Assembly: GCA_900469625.1 (NCBI GenBank)
Contig: UBXV01000031.1
Coordinates: forward strand, 116,130 to 180,129
Reading direction: 5' to 3'
DNA: 64,000 bases
From: Hyphomicrobiales bacterium
GTDB taxonomy: Bacteria; Pseudomonadota; Alphaproteobacteria; Rhizobiales; Rhizobiaceae
Below the pieces are notes generated by a model. The model was not told the DNA's origin. It did not search any database and was given only the letters and a program-made list of their open reading frames with translations. The translations under genes and the position numbers were made by a program. Shown one piece after another: positions 42,179-51,262 of the stretch. The stretch's first letter is position 1. Each line of letters begins with the position of its first letter.

Positions 42179-42808
42179 TCAGGGCCCCGCGGAAAAACGA
42201 TGGGTCCTGTCGACCATCGCCACGATGATCTCGAAAAGTTCGGCCCGGGCCTCGCCTTCGGTGATTTCCGCGGTCGCGGCGGCATGGGAGAGCGCGTCGG
42301 CGGCGCCGAGCATCGCCCAGAAGCCGGACTGCGCGATCCCTGCCGGACCGGCGAACGGGGTAAGTACCCCGCGGCATTTACCGATGAAGACCAGTTGATA
42401 GTCGCGCCTGACCGTCTCCAGTTCCGGAGAGCCGGCAAGGCCCGCGAGCACACCTGGGATCTCCCGGCCCTGCGCCAGCACGCAGTCGACATAGGAGGAT
42501 GCGATGACCCTGGCCGTCTCGTGCAATGTCGGGCCGCGGGCCGCGAGTGCCACGTCGATCAGCGCCGTCTGCTGGGCGTCGAAATCCTGATAGAGCGCAG
42601 TCAGCAGGCCGTTGCGCGTGCCGAAATGATCGTAGATCACCGGCTTGGTGACGCCAGCCTCGTCGGCAAGGCGCGGCAGCGTCAGCACGTCGGTGCCTTC
42701 CTCACGCGCAAGCCGCCAGGCCACGTCCAGCAGTTGGCGCAGCCGCTGCTCCCGGCTCAGACGCACGCGTTTGCCGGCGGCCCGGATTTCTTCATGTGTG
42801 CTTGACAT
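42179..42808 (-). CDS. TetR-family repressor of the MFS pump
   Basis: 209 aa from ATG 42808. Helix-turn-helix: RLRQLLDVAWRLAREEGTDV, TLPRLADEAGVTKPVIYDHF and GTRNGLLTALY. The C-terminus (about residues 80-205) is a ligand-binding helical bundle with SPELETVRRDYQLVFI. Divergent from an MFS exporter gene with a palindromic operator in the 129-base gap, so it is very likely the local repressor. Confidence 0.9.
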   Translation of the reverse strand: MSSTHEEIRAAGKRVRLSREQRLRQLLDVAWRLAREEGTDVLTLPRLADEAGVTKPVIYDHFGTRNGLLTALYQDFDAQQTALIDVALAARGPTLHETARVIASSYVDCVLAQGREIPGVLAGLAGSPELETVRRDYQLVFIGKCRGVLTPFAGPAGIAQSGFWAMLGAADALSHAAATAEITEGEARAELFEIIVAMVDRTHRFSAGP

Positions 42809-42810
42809 CG

Positions 42811-42845
42811 CTATATACCAAAAGTAACTTACCTTAAGTATATAG
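42811..42845. promoter_or_regulatory. Palindromic operator between TetR and MFS genes
   Basis: Outer arms CTATATAC (42811-42818) and GTATATAG (42838-42845) are exact reverse complements. Between them AAGTAA-C-TTACCTT forms an inner partial palindrome (42822-42835). The position three bases from the TetR start suits an autoregulatory TetR site. Confidence 0.65.
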
Positions 42846-42937
42846 ATGAAACCCATTGATCGCAACCATCCGACGGCAACCCGCCGCCGGCCGAAGCGGC
42901 ACGCCTGCGTGTGCCGTACGCAGAGGAAATTTGCCCG

Positions 42938-44404
42938 ATGACCGATACGACACTTTCGCAGTCCGCAGATCGAAGGGCATGGCTGAGCCTCATGGCCGTG
43001 CTGCCCTTGGTCCTGCTCGTCGCCATGGACGGTTCCATCCTTTATCTTGCCATGCCGCATGTGACCTCCAGCCTGAGGCCGACTGCCGACCAGGCGCTGT
43101 GGATCCTCGATATCTATGGTTTCGTCGTCGGATCGTTGCTGATCGCCTTCGGCAATATCGGCGATCGTTACGGTCGGCTGAGGCTCATCATGGTGGGCGC
43201 GGTGGTGTTCGGCGCAGGCTCGCTCTGTGCTGCCTATGCGCAAACGCCGCTCGGCCTGATCGCGGCGCGGGCGCTGATGGGGCTGGGCGGTGCGACGTTG
43301 CTGCCATCAGGGCTTGCGATCGTCAGCGCGCTCTTTCCTGATCCGCGGCTGCGGGCGCGGGCGATCGGCATCTTCGCGGCGACTTTCGCCGCCGGCTTTG
43401 CCATCGGCCCGCTGATCGGCGGCATGCTGCTGCGGCACTTCGAGTGGGGCGTCGTCTTCCTCATCAATGTTCCGGTCGTGCTGGCGTTCCTGGTTGCAGC
43501 CCCGATCCTGCTTGGCGAAGTCCGCTCAACGACCTATGGCCAGATCGACCTGCCGAGCCTCGCGCTGTCCTTCATCGGCATACTGCTCTTTACCTGGTCG
43601 CTGAAGACGGCGGCGGCCGAAGGCTTCTCGATGCCGCAATCCCTGGCCGGTGCGATCGGCATTGTCGCCGTCGCGCTGTTCCTGCGCCGGCAGATGCGGA
43701 TAGACTATCCGCTGCTCGACCTCAGCCTCTTCCGCGATCGCATCTTTTCGATCGCGATCCTGACGGGGCTTCTGTCTCTGGTCGTCTGGTCGGCCGCAAG
43801 CTACCTCGCCGGCATCTATCTGCAATCGGTGCTCGGCTTCGATGTCTTCACGACCGCCTTGCTGACGCTGCCGGGTGCGGTCGTCCTCACCGCCACCTGT
43901 GTCGGCACGGCGCGGATCGTCGAGCGGATCGGCCGCAGGTCCGCCCTTATTGCCACCTATCTGCTGATCAGCGCAGGCGTTCTCCTTTTGCTGCTGACGA
44001 GCACCGAGGCAGGCGCTGCCATCTTCATCGCCTCCACTGTGGTCGCCGGCATCGGATACGGCCTGTCCTTCAGCCTGGTGGCCGAGGTCGCCGTATCGGC
44101 CGTGTCTGCTGAGCGCGCCGGTGCCGCCGGCTCGATCGCCGAGACCAGCAACGAACTGGGCAACGCCCTCGGCATTACCCTGCTCGGATCGCTGTCGGCC
44201 CTGACGTTCCGCCTTCTCGGCCCTGGCATCGCCGGCACCCTCGACGAAACCCTCGATCACCCCGGCCTCGCACCTGATGTGATCGCACAAGCCAACCAAG
44301 CCTTCCTCACCGGCCTCCACATCGCCGTCGGCACGGGCGGGCTCATGATGCTGGTGGCTGGTATCATCGCCTGGCTCTGGCTGCCGAAGCGGTTGCCGGA
44401 GTAG
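42938..44404 (+). CDS. MFS drug exporter, DHA2 family (14 transmembrane segments)
   Basis: 488 aa from ATG 42938. LVLLVAMDGSILYLAMPHVT is the DHA2 motif D1 region, GNIGDRYGRLRLIMVGAVVF is motif A, and MGLGGATLLPSGLAIVSALF with ATFAAGFAIGPLIGGMLLRH (motif C) follow. The sequence is close to the SmvA type that exports cationic biocides and dyes. Likely repressed by the divergent TetR protein. AGAGGAAATTTG lies before the start. Confidence 0.9.
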   Translation: MTDTTLSQSADRRAWLSLMAVLPLVLLVAMDGSILYLAMPHVTSSLRPTADQALWILDIYGFVVGSLLIAFGNIGDRYGRLRLIMVGAVVFGAGSLCAAYAQTPLGLIAARALMGLGGATLLPSGLAIVSALFPDPRLRARAIGIFAATFAAGFAIGPLIGGMLLRHFEWGVVFLINVPVVLAFLVAAPILLGEVRSTTYGQIDLPSLALSFIGILLFTWSLKTAAAEGFSMPQSLAGAIGIVAVALFLRRQMRIDYPLLDLSLFRDRIFSIAILTGLLSLVVWSAASYLAGIYLQSVLGFDVFTTALLTLPGAVVLTATCVGTARIVERIGRRSALIATYLLISAGVLLLLLTSTEAGAAIFIASTVVAGIGYGLSFSLVAEVAVSAVSAERAGAAGSIAETSNELGNALGITLLGSLSALTFRLLGPGIAGTLDETLDHPGLAPDVIAQANQAFLTGLHIAVGTGGLMMLVAGIIAWLWLPKRLPE

Positions 44405-44569
44405 AGAAGAGACGTGGTCGACGGGACGGCGTAGGTGGTTTTTTGGGGGGAGGCAGTGGCGCGCCGAATATGACGAAGCTGGGGACCGCTATGTCATTGT
44501 GGCCCCATACAATTTATGAAGCGCCGATCGCGTTAGCGAAAAGCAGACGACGGCTCGCCAGCAACAGTT

Positions 44570-45256
44570 CTATCCACATGCAGTGCCTAGCACCCGAGCG
44601 GCATGGCTTTCCTTTTGGGCGATGAACTGAATAAGTTCAGCCTCATAGGCTGGCGGTACCGCGTCTTTCACCGATTTACGACTGCTTACAAGAGCCCACC
44701 ATTCTGTGAGTTTTTGTGGAAGCGAGTCATTCAGTTTCCTTTCCGACACTCTATCGAAAATAGAAAAATACCGGAAAAGTGTTGCAAACACCGCGTCGAC
44801 AAGGCCGAAGGCATCGCCCGCGAAGTATTTTTGCGGCTGAAAACGGTCATCGACAATCCGAAGTCGCTCCTCAAGCTCTCGCAACGAGATTGCGAAAGCG
44901 GATGCGTCGACATCACGGTAGATAATGCGGGCGACGATATTCAGCATGCCATCCGCATAGGCCATCCAGGCTTCTTGACAAGCGCGCGGCCAAGGATCGC
45001 TGGGCATCAGGCTTCCCTCTGTCACCTGATCCAGATAACGGGCAATAACGCCGGATTCGAATAGCCATTCATCGCGCCCAGCCCAAAATACCGGCACCTG
45101 ACGACACGGCGATATATCGCCGAGCCAGGCGGGTTTATTGTCGAGGTCGATATCGATCCGTTCAAAGGCAATGCCTTTTTCGATCATGACGATAACGACC
45201 CTTTGCACATAGGGGCACAATCTGTGCCCTACGATCTTGTAGGGTTCCAACGGCAT
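44570..45256 (-). CDS. Glutathione S-transferase family protein
   Basis: 228 aa. The N-terminal thioredoxin-like domain has YKIVGHRLCPYVQRVVIVMI (Cys-Pro near residue 14, an omega/beta-class style site), ISPCRQVPVFWAG (cis-Pro loop) and LFESGVIARYLDQ. The all-helical C-terminal domain follows. Likely conjugates or reduces electrophiles with glutathione. It lies four bases after a glyoxalase-like gene; both are on the minus strand and probably form one detoxification operon opposite a LysR gene. Confidence 0.88.
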   Translation of the reverse strand: MPLEPYKIVGHRLCPYVQRVVIVMIEKGIAFERIDIDLDNKPAWLGDISPCRQVPVFWAGRDEWLFESGVIARYLDQVTEGSLMPSDPWPRACQEAWMAYADGMLNIVARIIYRDVDASAFAISLRELEERLRIVDDRFQPQKYFAGDAFGLVDAVFATLFRYFSIFDRVSERKLNDSLPQKLTEWWALVSSRKSVKDAVPPAYEAELIQFIAQKESHAARVLGTACG

Positions 45257-45259
45257 GGC

Positions 45260-45637
45260 TCAACTGACCATGCAGTGGACATTGAGTTTGTTGCCGTCCA
45301 GATCGCGGAAATAGGCGGCGTAAAAGCCCTCGGCGCGAAATCCGGGCTTGCCTTCATCGACGCCTCCCAATTTCAAAGCCTTCTCATGCACCAGGTTAAC
45401 CTGTGTCTGGCCGGATGCCGCGAGCGCAATCATTACGCCGTTGCCGACCGAATATTCTTTTCCGTTTTCAGGAACATGAATTGAAAAGGCGGCGCCGCCA
45501 TTTTCGACTGCCCAGACGATGAAATCATCCATGTGCATTACCTGTTTTGCGCCGAACTCCGCCAATAATGCGTCATAGAAGCTTTCCGCGCGGGAAAGGT
45601 TGGCCGTGCCAAGCGAAGTGTATCCAATCATATCCAT
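45260..45637 (-). CDS. Glyoxalase/VOC-superfamily protein
   Basis: 125 aa. A single VOC module: MIGYTSLGTANLSRAESFYD, MDDFIVWAVENGGAAFSIHV, LVHEKALKLGG and YAAYFRDLDGNKLNVHCMVS. The metal-ligand pattern (His or Glu on each strand) is only partly conserved. Two start codons are possible: 45637 (MDMIGY) and 45631 (MIGY), the latter better spaced from a GAAGG. Paired with the GST gene. Confidence 0.85.
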   Translation of the reverse strand: MDMIGYTSLGTANLSRAESFYDALLAEFGAKQVMHMDDFIVWAVENGGAAFSIHVPENGKEYSVGNGVMIALAASGQTQVNLVHEKALKLGGVDEGKPGFRAEGFYAAYFRDLDGNKLNVHCMVS

Positions 45638-45748
45638 GTCCTTCGTTGCCGTTGTCGATATGCGCTGAGGATATGCTGTTGCAGAGAAGACGGATATATG
45701 CATTTCTGAGGTCGACTATTGCAAACTTGAAATAAAGTTGGCCAGAAT

Positions 45749-46648
45749 TTGGACTGGAACCTCGTCAAAGTGTTTCTCGCGGTTTGCGAAACGGGCTCTC
45801 AGGTTCGTGCCGCCAGGCTTGCCGGACTGAGCCATGCGACGGTCTTCCGGCACATTGCCCTGCTTGAAGAACAGACGGGCACGCGTTTGTTCGATCGTGT
45901 CAAAGGCCGGTTTGTGTTGACGGACGCGGGCAATGAAATGCGCGAGATAGGTCTCGGCATCGCCCGCTCTTTCGAGGCGATCGACCGTCGTGTAAGCGGC
46001 AGGGACGGAAATGCCGAGGGCATTGTGCGCCTTACTGCGCCGCGCAGTTTTGCCGACACCGTGTTGCCGCGTTATCTGATGAATTTCAGCGAGGCGCATC
46101 CCAACGTTCGGGTGGAACTTCTGGTTTCGAACCAGGAAATGAACATGTCCGACCGGGGCGCGGACGTTGCCTTGCGAGTCGCCCATAATCCGCCTGACCA
46201 TCTTTGGGGGCGGCGTGTTCTCAATATCGATTGGGCTGTCTACGCGGCCCCCTCCTACCTCAAGACTGCTGCGCGGCTGGACGGTCCATCCGACCTTTCA
46301 CAACATGAATTGGCCACACCGGCCGGACACTTGCTGCGTCATCCGGCTTTTCGTGACGTGTTGAATGAAAAGCAGCCTGTGACGGCAATTGCATGCGATG
46401 ATCTCACCGCCATGGCGCGTCTGGCAGCGGAGGGCTGCGGTGTTGCGCTCTTGCCGGACGATTTGCGCCGTTCAGACCTGAAGCGGTGTTTCACCTATCA
46501 CGCGGCACCCGCGAACCCGCTCTGGGTGCTCACCCATCCAGACCTTCGGGGCGTACACAGAATATCGCTACTGATGGCATTTCTTGCCAAAGAGTTCGTT
46601 CGAGATCCCTATTGGATGCGGACCGCTGAAAATCTCATCGACGAATAA
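45749..46648 (+). CDS. LysR-family regulator
   Basis: 299 aa with a TTG start: DWNLVKVFLAVCETGSQVRA, ARLAGLSHATVFRHIALLEE and TGTRLFDRVKGRFVLTDAGN form the winged helix-turn-helix. The effector domain is the usual periplasmic-binding fold. It is divergent from the GST-glyoxalase pair and may control it. A TTG start is inferred because the family begins with MDWNL and no ATG is closer. Confidence 0.87.
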   Translation: MDWNLVKVFLAVCETGSQVRAARLAGLSHATVFRHIALLEEQTGTRLFDRVKGRFVLTDAGNEMREIGLGIARSFEAIDRRVSGRDGNAEGIVRLTAPRSFADTVLPRYLMNFSEAHPNVRVELLVSNQEMNMSDRGADVALRVAHNPPDHLWGRRVLNIDWAVYAAPSYLKTAARLDGPSDLSQHELATPAGHLLRHPAFRDVLNEKQPVTAIACDDLTAMARLAAEGCGVALLPDDLRRSDLKRCFTYHAAPANPLWVLTHPDLRGVHRISLLMAFLAKEFVRDPYWMRTAENLIDE

Positions 46649-46842
46649 TAGATCTTCAAGTTCAAGGCTAAGCTGTCGTTTAGTCCCGCTGCAGCGAATT
46701 TCCGCTTTCAGAGTTCAATCATGAACCTTGAACATCCGAAATGAAGGCGCAAAGCTGCAATATCCCCTACAGCAACCAGTTTTCGGCTTTGGGAGCCGAT
46801 TGCGGACTTCGGTGTGCAGTATCGTTGCGGATGGTGTAATTT

Positions 46843-46919
46843 TGGCGCACCCGACAGGATTCGAACCTGTGACCTTTGGAATCGGAATCCAACACTCTAT
46901 CCAGCTGAGCTACGGGTGC
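46843..46919 (-). tRNA. tRNA-Arg (anticodon CCG)
   Basis: A full cloverleaf on the minus strand: acceptor GCACCCG/CGGGTGC, D-arm GCTC/GAGT with loop AGCTGGATA, anticodon stem TTGGA/TCCAA with loop TTCCGAT (anticodon CCG), T-arm with GGTTCGAATCC, and genome-encoded CCA (plus-strand TGG at 46843-46845). No integrase gene or repeated 3' end was seen beside it. Confidence 0.95.
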
Positions 46920-47242
46920 ATCCGTTTGCAGCGAGGCCGCCGAAGCGGGCTGTGAGCGGTTCATAGCTTAGCTTGCGCGTCGCTTCAATGGTGAAATGAC
47001 GGAGTTCGCAGGGGAATTTGCGAGCGGCCCGGAAATTGCTGCCAAGTCAGCCGATCGAATGGCCTTCGGAACGGGTCATGCCGAGAGCGTGGAAGCGCGA
47101 GTCGGGTTTGGTCGTGTGCCCCCCGAGTGCATAGGTGGGGGGGAACAGCGCGGGCTCGGAACAGAAGCGGGGCATAGCCGCGGCTTGCCCGTCATGTCGT
47201 CCTATGGCGCTTCCTTGTGCCAAGGCGCAGCCACCATTCCTT
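46920..47242. other. Intergenic region after tRNA-Arg
   Basis: About 320 bases without a convincing gene. It contains a GC hairpin with C6 and G7 arms (47119-47124 and 47137-47143) around 12 bases, without a T-tract. Nothing else recognisable. Confidence 0.5.
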
Positions 47243-47273
47243 AAAAAAATGGCCCGGCGTTTGCCGGGCCATT
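47243..47273 (-). terminator. Rho-independent terminator of the xyl transporter operon
   Basis: Read on the minus strand, an 11-bp stem made of plus-strand AATGGCCCGGC (47248-47258) and GCCGGGCCATT (47263-47273) with a 4-base loop is followed by a run of seven T (plus-strand A 47243-47249). It lies 12 bases after the xylG stop. Confidence 0.9.
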
Positions 47274-47285
47274 CGGTGTCTGCGA

Positions 47286-48071
47286 TCAGGCGGTCTGCAT
47301 GGCACCGGGGCCGGGGATCGCCTTGGGCGGGACCTTGCCCATGATGATCATGCCGAGCACCTCGTCCTTGGTCACATCCTCGGTGCGGGCCTGGCCGACG
47401 ACCTGGCCGTTCTTCATCACCGACACCCGGTCGGCGAGGTCGAAGACGTCGTGGATGTCATGGCTGATGAGGAAGATGCCGATGCCTTCGCGCTTCAGCT
47501 GCTTGATCAGTTCGCCAACCTGGGCGGTTTCCTGCGGTCCGAGTGCTGCCGTCGGCTCGTCCATGATCAGGATGCGGGCGTCGAACAGGATGGCGCGGGC
47601 GATTGCCACCGATTGCCGCTGGCCGCCCGAAAGCGCCTTTACCGGCTCCTTGAAGCGCTGGAAGTTGGGGTTGAGGCGCCCCATGACCTCGCGGGCCTTG
47701 GCCTCCATCGCCACGTCGTCGAGCGTGCCCCAGGGGGTTCTCAGCTCGCGGCCGAGATAGAGGTTGGCGGCCGCATCGACGTTATCGGCGACGGCGAGCG
47801 TCTGGTAGATCGTCTCGATGCCGTATTTCTTGGCGTCGCGCGGATTGCTGATGTCGGCGGCTTCGCCATTGATCAGGATTTCGCCGCCGTCGCGCTTGTA
47901 GGCGCCCGACAGGATCTTGATCAGCGTCGACTTGCCGGCGCCGTTATGGCCGAGAAGCGCCACCACCTCGCCGGGATAGAGGTCGACGGAGGCATTGTCG
48001 ACCGCATGGATGCCGCCGAAGGAGATGGAAATGTTCTTCATTTCCACGAGCGGAGTGCGTTGGTCTTTCAT
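47286..48071 (-). CDS. xylG: Sugar ABC transporter ATPase, single-domain (XylG/FrcA type)
   Basis: 261 aa. One ATPase domain instead of the two seen in RbsA/GguA: Walker [34 protein letters not shown], signature [15 protein letters not shown], Walker [21 protein letters not shown]. Single-domain ATPases of this kind serve rhizobial fructose/xylose-type transporters, where a homodimer replaces the duplicated protein. Last gene of the minus-strand operon; a strong terminator follows. Confidence 0.88.
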   Translation of the reverse strand: MKDQRTPLVEMKNISISFGGIHAVDNASVDLYPGEVVALLGHNGAGKSTLIKILSGAYKRDGGEILINGEAADISNPRDAKKYGIETIYQTLAVADNVDAAANLYLGRELRTPWGTLDDVAMEAKAREVMGRLNPNFQRFKEPVKALSGGQRQSVAIARAILFDARILIMDEPTAALGPQETAQVGELIKQLKREGIGIFLISHDIHDVFDLADRVSVMKNGQVVGQARTEDVTKDEVLGMIIMGKVPPKAIPGPGAMQTA

Positions 48072-48086
48072 TGGTCGGACTCCTTC

Positions 48087-49415
48087 TTACTTGGCACGGG
48101 CGCGGTAGATCGTGTCGAGCCAGACGGCGACGACAAGAACCACGCCGACGACGATGCGCTGGAACGGACTATCGATCCCGAGCAGCACCATGCCAGACTG
48201 CAGCGATTGCATGACGAGGGCACCGATCATCGCGCCGGCGATCGTGCCGACGCCGCCGGCAAGCGACGTGCCGCCGATGACCGCGGCCGCGATCGTGTAG
48301 AGCTCGTCGAGCTCGCCTTGCGCGTTGGTGGCGGCATTGAGGCGGGCGGTCGAGATCGCCGCTGCGATGGCGCAGAGCACGCCCATGAGCATGAAGATCT
48401 TGACGGTGACCCAGCGGGTCTTGATGCCCGCAAGTTCGGCTGCCTCGGGATTGCCGCCAAGCGCAAAGACGTAGCGGCCGAAGCGAAGGCGGGTGGCGAT
48501 GAAGGTCATGACGATGCCGACGGCGATGGCGACCAGCACGGGGATGGCGATGCCGTGCGATATCATCAGGCCGCCGTCCGGCCAGGCGATGCCGTTGGCA
48601 TCGGCATATTTGCGGGCGATGTTGACCGGCCAGTAGTAGTTGTTGGCGATCGCGACCGCGCCCAGCACCAGGACGCAGCCGAGGATACCGAGGAAATATT
48701 CGGCCCAGACAGGCCGCAGCGGAAAGCCGAAGCGCTTGCGCTGCTTGCGCGAGTTGAGAATGGCGCCGACGATGGCGATGCAGGCGATGACGCCAACGAT
48801 CCAGCTGGCCGTCGCGCCGATCGAACCTTCGGTGCCACCGCCCATCAGGCGGAAGGTGGAGTTCATCGGTGCCACTGTCTGGCCGCTGGTAACGAACCAG
48901 GTGGCGCCGCGCCAGACGAGCAGGCCGCCGAGCGTGACGATGAAGGCCGGCACGTTGAGAAAGGCGATGATCGAGCCCTGGAGGGCGCCGATCGCAGCAC
49001 CGACGGCGATGCCGCAGGCGAGCGTGATGATCCAGATGGCGGGATGCTCGAGGCCTAGATATTGCGGCAGGACCTTCACCTGCATCACCGCCATGATCAT
49101 GCCGCAGAAGCCGAGCACGGAGCCGACGGACAGATCGATGTTGCGGGTGACGATGATCAGCACCATGCCGGTGGCCATGACGGCGACGGACGAGGTCTGA
49201 ACCGTCAGGTTCCAGAGGTTGCGCGGCGTCAGAAACAGGCCGCCGGTCATGATCTCGAAGCCGATCCAGATGATGGCCAGCGCGCCGACCATGCCGAGCA
49301 GGCGGGTGTCGATCTCGGTGGCGCGGAAAAAGCGCTTCACGGGGTTCTCGTCGGCGTTACGGGCCCGGTTGGCCTGGGTTCTTTGTGTCTGGTTGCCCTG
49401 TGTGATGTCGGCCAT
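48087..49415 (-). CDS. xylH: Sugar ABC transporter permease, XylH family
   Basis: 442 aa from ATG 49415. Roughly 10-12 hydrophobic segments. TGMVLIIVTRNIDLSVGSVL and the inserted loop with YYWPVNIARKYADANGIAWP are seen in XylH permeases, and ALGGNPEAAELAGIKTRWVT plus GGTSLAGGVGTIAGAMIGAL mark the branched-chain/ribose-type family. It carries xylose-type sugars across the inner membrane. It begins 238 bases after xylF with a strong hairpin in between. Confidence 0.88.
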   Translation of the reverse strand: MADITQGNQTQRTQANRARNADENPVKRFFRATEIDTRLLGMVGALAIIWIGFEIMTGGLFLTPRNLWNLTVQTSSVAVMATGMVLIIVTRNIDLSVGSVLGFCGMIMAVMQVKVLPQYLGLEHPAIWIITLACGIAVGAAIGALQGSIIAFLNVPAFIVTLGGLLVWRGATWFVTSGQTVAPMNSTFRLMGGGTEGSIGATASWIVGVIACIAIVGAILNSRKQRKRFGFPLRPVWAEYFLGILGCVLVLGAVAIANNYYWPVNIARKYADANGIAWPDGGLMISHGIAIPVLVAIAVGIVMTFIATRLRFGRYVFALGGNPEAAELAGIKTRWVTVKIFMLMGVLCAIAAAISTARLNAATNAQGELDELYTIAAAVIGGTSLAGGVGTIAGAMIGALVMQSLQSGMVLLGIDSPFQRIVVGVVLVVAVWLDTIYRARAK

Positions 49416-49586
49416 GGACGTGCCTTCCCCCCACTCTTTCGTTGATGTCATCGCGTCTGCCGGCGTCAATGGCCGGGTGGGACGCGACAAGTCTGATGAT
49501 GAAGACAGCTGTCGAGCGCTTCTCTCGTCGGTGCCAATGCGTGCCCGAAGGTCTTGCCGCATTGTCCGCCCCGGCCGCACCTTGCG

Positions 49587-49619
49587 CAAGCGCCGCAACG
49601 GGGTGCGTTGCGGCGCTTG
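49587..49619 (-). repeat. Strong hairpin between xylF and xylH
   Basis: Perfect 13-base arms CAAGCGCCGCAAC (49587-49599) and GTTGCGGCGCTTG (49607-49619) around GGGGTGC. Located 35 bases after the xylF stop. No U-tract follows on the minus strand, so partial termination is less likely than 3' protection of the xylF message. Confidence 0.8.
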
Positions 49620-49653
49620 TTTCGAGGTCAGAGCTCAACCCTGTCCGGGCGGC

Positions 49654-50691
49654 TTATTTGCACGCAGCGACGTCGCCCTTGACGCCCTGGCAGGCTTCGT
49701 CCTTGGAGATCCAGCCAGCGTCGATGACGACGTTGAGGTTCTCCTTGGTGATCGGAAGCGGTGCGAGGAAGACCGACTGCATGGAAACGCCCTTCGGGCC
49801 GCCGTTGAAGGCGGTGACGCCGGCGATTTCTTCCATCTTCTTGCCGCTGGCGAGTTCGGCCGCGATTTCAGCCGCGCGCTTGCCAAGCTCACGCGAGTCC
49901 TTCCAGACCGACACGGTCTGGGTGCCGAGTGCCACGCGGTTCAGCGCTGCCTTGTCGGCGTCCTGGCCGGAGACCGGAACGGAGCCGGCGAGGCCCTGGG
50001 CGTCGAGGGCAGCGATTGCGCCGCCGGCGGTGCCGTCGTTGGAAGCGACGACCGCATCGACCTTGTTGTCGTTGGCGGTCAGGAACTGCTCCATGTTCTT
50101 CTGGGCATTTTCCGGCTTCCAGCCGTCGGTATAGGCTTCACCGACATTCTTGATCTTGCCGGCGTCGACGGCTTCCTTCAGCACTTCCATCTGTCCGGAG
50201 AAGAGGAAGTCAGCGTTCGGGTCGGCAGACGAGCCCTTGATGAAGACATAGTTGCCTTCCGGCTTGACCTTGAACACTTCGCGAGCCTGCATGCGGCCCA
50301 CTTCCTTGTTGTCGAAGGTGATGTAGAAGGCGGCCGGATTTTCGATCAGGCGGTCGTAGCCGACGACCGGAATGCCTTCGGCGGCAGCCTTTTCAATGGC
50401 CGGGCCGATGGCGTCGCTGTCCTGGGCGAGCACGATCAGCGCGTTGGCGCCCTGGGCGATCAGCGATTCGACGTCGGTCAGCTGCTTGGCAGCGGAAGAC
50501 TGGGCGTCTGCGGAAATGTACTTGTCGCCGGATGCTTCAAGCGCTGCCTTGATGGCGGCTTCGTCGGTTTTCCAGCGCTCTTCCTGGAAGTTCGACCAGG
50601 AAACGCCGACCACCAGATCCTTGGCGATGGCTGCGGAATGCATCGACGCGATGATGGCAGCCCCGGCCATCAGCTTCAAAACGGATTTCAT
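49654..50691 (-). CDS. xylF: D-xylose-type ABC transporter, periplasmic binding protein
   Basis: 345 aa from ATG 50691. Signal peptide [20 protein letters not shown] ending near AIAKD. Mature XylF features: [100 protein letters not shown] and [20 protein letters not shown]. Highly expressed periplasmic protein by analogy. It lies behind a palindromic operator shared with the divergent ROK regulator. Confidence 0.92.
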   Translation of the reverse strand: MKSVLKLMAGAAIIASMHSAAIAKDLVVGVSWSNFQEERWKTDEAAIKAALEASGDKYISADAQSSAAKQLTDVESLIAQGANALIVLAQDSDAIGPAIEKAAAEGIPVVGYDRLIENPAAFYITFDNKEVGRMQAREVFKVKPEGNYVFIKGSSADPNADFLFSGQMEVLKEAVDAGKIKNVGEAYTDGWKPENAQKNMEQFLTANDNKVDAVVASNDGTAGGAIAALDAQGLAGSVPVSGQDADKAALNRVALGTQTVSVWKDSRELGKRAAEIAAELASGKKMEEIAGVTAFNGGPKGVSMQSVFLAPLPITKENLNVVIDAGWISKDEACQGVKGDVAACK

Positions 50692-50796
50692 ATTATCCTC
50701 CCGAGTGGCGACCGGCTGAGCGTGCGAACCTCCCGCACCATCCTCGGCCAGTCTTGCAACGCTGTCGAAATGCCACCGTAAAATTCTCCCGGCTTT

Positions 50797-50819
50797 ATTT
50801 TCTCGACAGTCGAGAAAAT
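50797..50819. promoter_or_regulatory. Operator copy 1 (xylF side)
   Basis: A perfect 23-base palindrome: ATTTTCTCGAC (50797-50807), a central A, GTCGAGAAAAT (50809-50819). It is 105 bases before xylF. The core TTTCTCGACAGTCGAGAAA recurs at 51130, which marks it as the binding site of the ROK repressor XylR. Confidence 0.85.
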
Positions 50820-51129
50820 GAATGTCAGAGAATCCGGAGCCTGTCAACACGGCCGCAACGGTGGCGTGCGGGCTGTTGAGACACCCGTTCGCAAGGCGTT
50901 TTACCGCTTCCATGGGACGGCGCCGACGGGCGCGGCGAGGGCCTGCAGGAGATTGTCTTGGCATTTCAATCGTACCGGCATCGCGGTCGATGGCGTGTCG
51001 GACGGCGCTGGAATTGGGCTTGCCGGGGCAAGATCAGGAGCCTCGCGCTTACCGGCGGCGATCGCCCTGGCGGCACACCCCGCGAAACGCCGTTGCCAAT
51101 CGAGCGTGTCCGAAATCACCTGTGGATTA
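50820..51129. other. Gap between the two xyl operators
   Basis: About 310 bases of GC-rich sequence with no convincing gene. Open frames run through it in two phases but lack starts with ribosome sites and family resemblance. Spacing of the two operator centres is about 331 bases, compatible with a DNA loop. Confidence 0.5.
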
Positions 51130-51148
51130 TTTCTCGACAGTCGAGAAA
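51130..51148. promoter_or_regulatory. Operator copy 2 (xylR side)
   Basis: TTTCTCGACAGTCGAGAAA, 19 bases, identical to the core of the copy at 50797-50819. It lies 115 bases before the ROK regulator gene. Likely autoregulatory site. Confidence 0.85.
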
Positions 51149-51262
51149 ATCGATGGCAGAGATTGGCAAGGCTCTCGACAAGGCCGTCTTCGCCTTGCCT
51201 CGCCGTGCAACAGATGCTTTGGGAGGGCATGTGTTCGAAGGATCCGCCACCGGCAAGGACGT

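Noticed and set aside
46843..46919. tRNA-Arg as an integration site of a genomic island
   Set aside because: No integrase, no repeat of the tRNA 3' end and no composition change beside it.
47119..47143. C6/G7 hairpin after tRNA-Arg
   Set aside because: No T-tract, no adjacent gene in need of a terminator and no conserved context; may be chance in GC-rich DNA.
47217..49058. 613-codon plus-strand open frame across the xylG/xylH genes
   Set aside because: It runs through the terminator and antisense to two ABC genes; the protein is a low-complexity Asp/Arg/His string.
50820..51262. Possible small gene between the two xyl operators
   Set aside because: Open frames exist but begin inside the operator, lack ribosome sites and resemble nothing; the gap is better explained as control DNA.
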